From Bolinopsis microptera (lineage: Eukaryota; Ctenophora; Tentaculata; Lobata; Bolinopsidae): a stretch of 64,000 nucleotides of DNA. Both the position numbers and the translations under genes were made by a program. The notes under the pieces are model-generated. The model saw nothing but the letters and a program-made list of their open reading frames with translations. It had not been told where the DNA came from and made no database searches. The stretch lies in the NCBI RefSeq assembly GCF_026151205.1, contig NC_087084.1, forward strand, positions 1,712,312 to 1,776,311, given 5' to 3'. Positions 57,493 to 64,000 of the stretch are shown here, piece after piece (within the stretch, counting starts at the first letter, position 1; every line of letters starts with the position of its first letter).

Positions 57493-58732
57493 GCGACTTG
57501 ACGACGTCTCAGCAGTAACCTGGGCAACCATTAATGATGTGAGACGAGAGTATAATGTAAAGTACTGGTAGGCATTGGAACTATCAACCGTCAGTTTAAC
57601 GGGTGATACGCGCAGCCATGGTAACCTGGCGTTAACCATGGCAACCTGGTGCGCGCGTAAGTAGGTTACAAGCGTCAGTCACCATGTTATCAACTTTAAA
57701 AGTTTAAAGCACATGACACGGGTGAAATTGCCTGAAATAGGAGGAGATCTTGATCACTAGCTTGCTAGGATCGCACTATTCAGTCTATTCAATCGTAAGT
57801 AGTAACCATAGTGATAAGTAACCCAATAGTAAAGACCGAGCGATATACATTTACAATATCAGAATGATATCAATATGGTGCAGTGGTATTTGATAAGTGG
57901 TAAGTGTTCACACCCTCTGTCTGGTACACGCTGTAGTTATACTCGTAAGTTTTTATTGTTGTTGTTGATCACGGAATTGCCACAGTGCTAAATTAGAGAT
58001 ACCGAAATTAAATGAGTATTATTTTATAGTTACGATCATTTTAAAGTTTTAAGGATGGTCAAATTGGTGAAATCGGCCGGTTGAAGAGGAAAATAATGTT
58101 TTCGAATAAATAATATTTGTTGCTGAGTTCTCTGAATGTTCTTACCAAATAATTGATCCATAAAATAAACGGATCTCTGCAATTCTCCTAAAATTCCTAA
58201 GTTTCGGAGTAATCCAAGATACTACCACGCGTGGATACTGGATATGATCACCGTTTTAAACTAATTTCTTGGCATTCAGCCAAAGTGGAACTGGAATACC
58301 CAGTTCAAAATAACAATTCCTTCGATTGCAGTGTTTAATATCTCCGCTTAATGCCGCCACTCGTTTCTAGGTTTAAATAAATGTTATAGTCATCACAAGG
58401 GATAGTTATAGTATTACTACAACTAGTAGTACCCAATATATATACAGTGGTAGTAACTAGTAGTCACAAATATGACAGACTTTTTCAAAAATTAGCTTTT
58501 TAATAAATAAGTCATACTCATACTTCTATCGAGTATGACAGTTGTACAATGTACAATGTACAATGTACAACAATCTAGGTAACACTGAGTAGGATATTAA
58601 CCTGAATAGCAGACCCATTCAGCAGGGTATGCAGATTGCAGAGAGTCATACCCCTCTTTTGCTTTGCTCCCACATACATGCATTGCATGTAACATTTCCA
58701 TCACAGTCACCATTATATCTGCACAATGCACA
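57493..58732. other. Unique intergenic sequence
   Basis: This 1.2-kb stretch is AT-rich and non-repetitive apart from GTACAATGTACAAT repeats near 58548-58570. A minus-strand cysteine-rich frame at 58646-58740 (CRYNGDCDGNVTCNAC) is the only hint of coding and is too short to call. Confidence 0.45.
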
Positions 58733-59190
58733 GGTAACCAGGTAACCAGGTAACCAGGTAACCAGGTAACCAGGTAACCAGGTAACCAGGTAACCAGGTA
58801 ACCAGGTAACCAGGTAACCAGGTAACCAGGTAACCAGGTAACCAGGTAACCAGGTAACCAGGTAACCAGGTAACCAGGTAACCAGGTAACCAGGTAACCA
58901 GGTAACCAGGTAACCAGGTAACCAGGTAACCAGGTAACCAGGTAACCAGGTAACCAGGTAACCAGGTAACCAGGTAACCAGGTAACCAGGTAACCAGGTA
59001 ACCAGGTAACCAGGTAACCAGGTAACCAGGTAACCAGGTAACCAGGTAACCAGGTAACCAGGTAACCAGGTAACCAGGTAACCAGGTAACCAGGTAACCA
59101 GGTAACCAGGTAACCAGGTAACCAGGTAACCAGGTAACCAGGTAACCAGGTAACCAGGTAACCAGGTAACCAGGTAACCAGGTAACCAGG
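58733..59190. repeat. (CCAGGTAA)n octamer array
   Basis: About 57 near-perfect copies; the reverse complement of the GGTTACCT octamer used upstream of gene B and gene C. Confidence 0.95.
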
Positions 59191-60729
59191 AGGTTAACAA
59201 TGCCAATACATTGTACAATGCCAATAAGGACGTAGTACACAGGATCAGATTTCGTTTTCGAGCCTGTTTCTTTCACAGTGTTTGAGTAATAGTAATTTCA
59301 GTGTTGCAACTTTACTCTCCTTTGTTTTCTTGACTGATCTATGCGGCAAATATTGGCAAATTTCCAATCTTCACCTCCGTCAAGATTAGCGAACGGAACG
59401 TTAAAATGACCGCTAGAGCAGCGTCCAATTCATGTCCGCTCAAATAAAGTCCGCGATAAGGTAGTTACGTATTATGTAACAGGGCGTTAGACACGAGGGC
59501 GTAGGACACGTGTGATGTTACAAGTAATAAACTTGTAACATCAAAAAATAACATATTTTTTCCTTTTCACCCTTTTGAAAAAAGGCAATAGTGAAAGGTT
59601 ACGAATGGACGTTTTTGCAGAAAAACGTGGATTTTGGAGATAGCGGTAGGTGGGTCAAATATATGTCGTGTTCCTTACTTGCTTGCTTCCGTTCGTTACC
59701 ATGTCAACTTGCCGCGCGCACGCGCACGGGGATTGCTTGCGGAGATGTGGTGTATAGCTAGTCTGTGGTCAATGAATGCGCGGCACGAGCGTATTTTAAT
59801 GTATACTAGTAATGTATAGTATTTTGTAATAAGCCCAACTTGAATGTGGCACGCGTAGTCTACTGATGTTTCAATATTATTATTATAAGGTGAGCTGATT
59901 AGAGCTTATATTAATAGTTATAGTGAAATGGAAATCTATCGTCCGCCAAAACGAAACAACGGGCGCAATTCTTGTTCACTTTGTCGCATATACGAAATTA
60001 TCAGACATTTTCATCATAATGATAAACATCACAACAATGCGACTCATAATGTTTCTTTCCGGATATTACACGTTCAAGTTCGCTTCCAATTACTGAAATT
60101 GAAATATCCACTGCTTTTCCCACTAAGGATGATGTATTTCCGATGTTATATAGTAGACACGATTATTACTCTGGTAAAAAAAATTTCTGAAGAATGATTT
60201 GTAAATCTTTATCCGCTTACTTTGCAGCCCTTAGGCGTTCTTTATATCATAACCTCATCATATTTCAGAGCAGCAGAGCAACAATCTTTTATTTACAATG
60301 TAATTGCTTCTATAGAAGTCAAATGTTTGCTTCTAGTAGTCATAAATATAATTTCAAATAACACATATATATTCATGATTATGATTAATATATTAACATT
60401 TAATATAAATATAACGCTACGTTATATTAATAATAAAGTAGTAACGTTACAAAGGAAAACGCTGTTACCTATAGTAATATAGCAGCTACAGTTAATGTTC
60501 GTCAGAATCGTATCACAATCACGTCATGTTACAGTATATATTACATATAATATATTATACATAATTCCTTTATTTGAACAACCTATTGAGGATAATAAAA
60601 TAATAGCTCCTGACCGATCGTAATTTCGGAGCAATATTTATTACTCACAGTACTCTAACATTGTGTGTAGAGACCGTTGTAAACGTGTTACAGTAAACTG
60701 TGTGTTATCGACATTGTGTATTCGGGGAT
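59191..60729. other. Unique intergenic sequence
   Basis: About 1.5 kb of AT-rich DNA. Plus-strand frames at 59928-60197 and 60222-60482 have start codons but no recognisable domain or splice support, so I do not call them genes. Confidence 0.45.
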
Positions 60730-61545
60730 AACCTGGTTACCTGGTTACCTGGTAACCTGGTTACCTGGTTACCTGGTTACCTGGTTACCTGGTAACCTGG
60801 TTACCTGGTTACCTGGTAACCTGGTTACCTGGTTACCTGGTAACCTGGTTACCTGGTTACCTGGTAACCTGGTTACCTGGTTACCTGGTTACCTGGTTAC
60901 CTGGTTACCTGGTAACCTGGTTACCTGGTTACCTGGTAACCTGGTTACCTGGTTACCTGGTTACCTGGTTACCTGGTAACCTGGTTACCTGGTTACCTGG
61001 TAACCTGGTTACCTGGTAACCTGGTTACCTGGTTACCTGGTAACCTGGTTACCTGGTAACCTGGTTACCTGGTTACCTGGTTACCTGGTAACCTGGTTAC
61101 CTGGTTACCTGGTAACCTGGTTACCTGGTTACCTGGTAACCTGGTTACCTGGTTACCTGGTAACCTGGTTACCTGGTTACCTGGTAACCTGGTTACCTGG
61201 TTACCTGGTAACCTGGTTACCTGGTTACCTGGTAACCTGGTTACCTGGTTACCTGGTAACCTGGTTACCTGGTTACCTGGTAACCTGGTTACCTGGTTAC
61301 CTGGTTACCTGGTTACCTGGTTACCTGGTTACCTGGTTACCTGGTTACCTGGTTACCTGGTTACCTGGTTACCTGGTTACCTGGTTACCTGGTTACCTGG
61401 TTACCTGGTTACCTGGTTACCTGGTTACCTGGTTACCTGGTTACCTGGTTACCTGGTTACCTGGTTACCTGGTTACCTGGTTACCTGGTTACCTGGTTAC
61501 CTGGTTACCTGGTTACCTGGTTACCTGGTTGTGTATTCGGGGACA
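60714..61545. repeat. (CTGGTTAC)n octamer array with CTGGTAAC variants, flank duplicated
   Basis: About 100 octamers at 60731-61529. The left part alternates CTGGTTAC with CTGGTAAC in patterns of two or three, while the right third is uniform. GTGTATTCGGGGA occurs on both sides (60715-60727 and 61530-61542). Confidence 0.93.
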
Positions 61546-61764
61546 ATGGTTGTTTTTATCAAATCTTCAATACTGTCGTTAGCTTCAGTTGCTACTACTA
61601 GCAACGCTGCTCATGTCACTGTACAAAGAGCTTCTGTTTTTTATTGGTTTTTACAAGCGAGCAGTAATTATGTAGCGGCTAATAACCATTAATTATGTAG
61701 CAGCTAATATAAACCATTTTATTAAACTTGCCGTATTGAACCCTTTTCTTTGTTTTTAATTATA

Positions 61765-62452
61765 CCAGAGTTATTTAGAGTCACCCTTCAGACAAGCTGC
61801 CTCCCTGGTTACCTGGTTACCTGGTTACCTGGTTACCTGGTTACCTGGTTACCTGGTTACCTGGTTACCTGGTTACCTGGTTACCTGGTTACCTGGTTAC
61901 CTGGTTACCTGGTTACCTGGTTACCTGGTTACCTGGTTACCTGGTTACCTGGTTACCTGGTTACCTGGTTACCTGGTTACCTGGTTACCTGGTTACCTGG
62001 TTACCTGGTTACCTGGTTACCTGGTTACCTGGTTACCTGGTTACCTGGTTACCTGGTTACCTGGTTACCTGGTTACCTGGTTACCTGGTTACCTGGTTAC
62101 CTGGTTACCTGGTTACCTGGTTACCTGGTTACCTGGTTACCTGGTTACCTGGTTACCTGGTTACCTGGTTACCTGGTTACCTGGTTACATGGTTACCTGG
62201 TTACCTGGTTACCTGGTTACCTGGTTACCTGGTTACCTGGTTACCTGGTTACCTGGTTACCTGGTTACCTGGTTACCTGGTTACCTGGTTACCTGGTTAC
62301 CTGGTTACCTGGTTACCTGGTTACCTGGTTACCTGGTTACCTGGTTACCTGGTTACCTGGTTACCTGGTTACCTGGTTACCTGGTTACATGGTTACCTGG
62401 TTACATGGTTACCTGAGTTGTTTAGAGTCACCCTTCAGACAAGCTGCCTCCC
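61765..62452. repeat. (CTGGTTAC)n octamer array between two copies of its flank
   Basis: About 76 octamers (61804-62415) lie between two copies of a 35-bp sequence containing AGAGTCACCCTTCAGACAAG (about 61770-61803 and 62418-62452). Confidence 0.93.
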
Positions 62453-63119
62453 CAGACGCAACTTATCAAATGTCACGGTTACAAACCGTCCTGATCGTAG
62501 TAATAGTATCGTACTCATTGTCCTTTATTATAATCTACCTTTCTTTATCAAACTTGCACTTTAGAGTTAGAAGCCATTAATAAGGTCTTATCAAATCATA
62601 AGATAAGAGGTATCAAGATAAGAAGTATCATTTCTACTTTACTTTAACGAATTTCGTTGTTTTTCGCTTATCAATCTAGTAATCTCGTTTACGGCGTTTT
62701 AACGGCTTTTTCTCTTTTTTAGAAAAGTGTTTTCGAAATTTGAAAGCTCTGCAAGTTAAATGATAATATATATATACTGCCGATTTTATTACATTTAGAG
62801 TCTAAGAAACGTGTTAACATTTTGATTAATAAAATTCGGTGAACCTTCAATCTCTGTTGAATAAATTAGGGACTTGTTTTTCAGGGAGATCAGTAGTTCA
62901 GTGAGTCTCTGCCGTTTCAACTGATTAAGGGAAAACGTTTAAATTACTTGCTTAGATTTGTTATTTGTGGTATCAATAAGGTGACACTTTGCCTGGGAAA
63001 TACTTAAGTACTTAGATTTGTATGTATGAAATTGATATTTGCTACTTTATTTTAAATTTTCTCATTTTTCTAAACCATAATTACTCATTTTTAACGTTTT
63101 TTATTTTCGTTAGCATCGT
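62453..63119. other. Sequence upstream of gene C
   Basis: AT-rich, non-repetitive DNA that must hold the gene C promoter and 5' UTR. I recognise no specific motif. A 36-codon hydrophobic frame at 62470-62580 is noted but not called. Confidence 0.45.
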
Positions 63120-63927
63120 ATGAGATTCATACAAATAAAACTACTATTGTGGAAAAATGCTATCTTGATCAAGAGAAAACCAGTAAGTGAAGTTTCAATT
63201 AAAAATTTCTTTTTTTACCATAACTTTAAAAGGAAGAATTTTAGGGTGTTTTGTTGTAGACAAGAAGATGGAAGGAAAAAGATCCAGCTGAGGTCAGGTC
63301 AAAAAGTGATGAAAAACTAAATAGAAAATATCTGTTGCTAGTGTCCTAGATTTCAGTCAGCCATTAAATAATAACAAATAACTTGTATTTCAGTGGGTGA
63401 CTCTATTGCAGATACCCAATAAATAATAACAAATAACTTGTATTTCAGTGGGTGACTCTATTGCAGATACCCATTAAATAATAACAAATAACTTGTATTT
63501 CAGTGGGTGACTCTGTTGCAGATACCCATTAAATAATAACAAATAACTTGTATTTCAGTGGGTGACTCTATTGCAGATACCCAATAAATAATAACAAATA
63601 ACTTGTATTTCAGTGGGTGACTCTATTTCAGGCACCCATTAAATAATAACAAATAACTTGTATTTCAGTGGGTGACTCTATTTCAGGCACCCATTAAATA
63701 ATAACAAATAACTTGTATTTCAGTGGGTGACTCTATTTCAGGCACCCATTAAATAATAACAAATAACTTGTATTTCAGTGGGTGACTCTATTTCAGGCAC
63801 CCATTAAATAATAACAAATAACTTGTATTTCAGTGGGTGACTCTATTGCAGATCCTCCTACCTTTGGTCCTTTTCCTCGTCCTACTCGCAGTGCGACTAA
63901 AGCTGCCTCCTGTCAATGTTTCAGATA
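63120..63927 (+). CDS. Gene C: N-terminal exons of an ABCA-type ABC transporter, partial
   Basis: Exon 1 (63120-63182, 21 codons) encodes MRFIQIKLLLWKNAILIKRK with a final Pro and ends at a GTAAGT donor. Exon 2 (63834-63927) joins in phase 0 and encodes WVTLLQILLPLVLFLVLLAV then RLKLPPVNVSD, ending at GTAAGT. The pattern LLLWKN, then basic residues, then the first transmembrane helix followed by a V-R-x-x-x-P-P turn is characteristic of the extreme N-terminus of ABCA-subfamily lipid transporters. The rest lies to the right of the window. The intron between the two exons contains nine tandem 55-bp units that each copy the exon 2 acceptor. No nucleotide-binding domain is visible, so the call rests on the N-terminal pattern alone. 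Confidence 0.7.
63362..63833. repeat. 55-bp array of copied gene C exon 2 acceptors
   Basis: Nine units with CTTGTATTTCAG followed by TGGGTGACTCTATTGCAG recur every 55 bp from 63382 to 63822; the last runs into the genuine exon 2. Earlier copies diverge after the first 18-20 exon bases (ATACCCATTAAATAA) and close the frame. Confidence 0.92.
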
Positions 63928-64000
63928 GTAAGTTGTATATTAATCTAATAACTTAATTTCCTAACCAAGCGGTATAATCTATTAATTTTTCATAGTAATT

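Noticed and set aside
59928..60482. Two plus-strand frames of 86-89 codons
   Set aside because: No domain, codon bias or splice sites to support them.
58646..62580. Frames reading VTWLPGYL repeats
   Set aside because: Translations of the GGTTACCT octamer arrays, open only because the octamer has no stop.
62470..62580. 36-codon hydrophobic plus-strand frame upstream of gene C
   Set aside because: No splice support or recognisable family; AT-rich sequence often gives such frames.

Overview
This window is intron-rich animal genomic DNA. It has GT-AG introns, extracellular Sushi/CCP and von Willebrand D (VWD) modules, an ABCA-type transporter, an APE-type LINE reverse transcriptase, hAT-like MITEs and internal TTAGGG-type repeats. 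The phylum cannot be fixed from the sequence; an early-branching or other marine invertebrate is a guess. There are no prokaryotic features. I recognised no rRNA or tRNA genes and no CRISPR array.

Three genes are supported, all reconstructed exon by exon with splice sites and codon phases that chain correctly. Gene A (minus strand, 13993 down past the left edge; 25 exons seen, about 975 codons) and gene B (minus strand, 51178 to 14858; 52 exons, about 2840 codons, from start to stop) are adjacent same-strand paralogues. Both are predicted secreted proteins with the order signal peptide, proteinase-K/PCSK9-like subtilisin (S8) fold, VWD domain, C8-like cysteine-rich region, then CCP/Sushi repeats (about 31 in B, five plus the start of a sixth visible in A). 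In both, the Asp, His and Ser of the subtilisin triad are replaced, so both look like pseudoproteases. Gene C (plus strand, from 63120) is the N-terminal start of an ABCA-like transporter that runs off the right edge.

Layout: 1-14 kb gene A; 14-15 kb a short intergenic gap; 15-51.2 kb gene B, including three palindromic or hairpin elements (17.2-18.7, 19.06-19.2 and 20.4-23.6 kb), a 5.3-kb array of 63-bp repeats (30.3-35.6 kb) and a 5'-truncated LINE (45.2-46.9 kb); 51.2-63.1 kb is intergenic and almost all tandem repeats, with a 1.08-kb MITE inside one array; 63.1-64 kb gene C.

The most unusual theme is that many tandem arrays are built from, or bracketed by, copies of neighbouring exon edges. 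At gene B exon 34 (63-bp unit) and gene C exon 2 (55-bp unit) every repeat unit carries the 3' splice site and the first bases of the exon. At gene B exon 8 (72-bp unit) every unit carries the exon end and its 5' splice site, and several units are open in the exon's frame. At least seven other exons have single partial copies of one edge beside a microsatellite. This suggests a recurrent mechanism that copies splice junctions in this genome.
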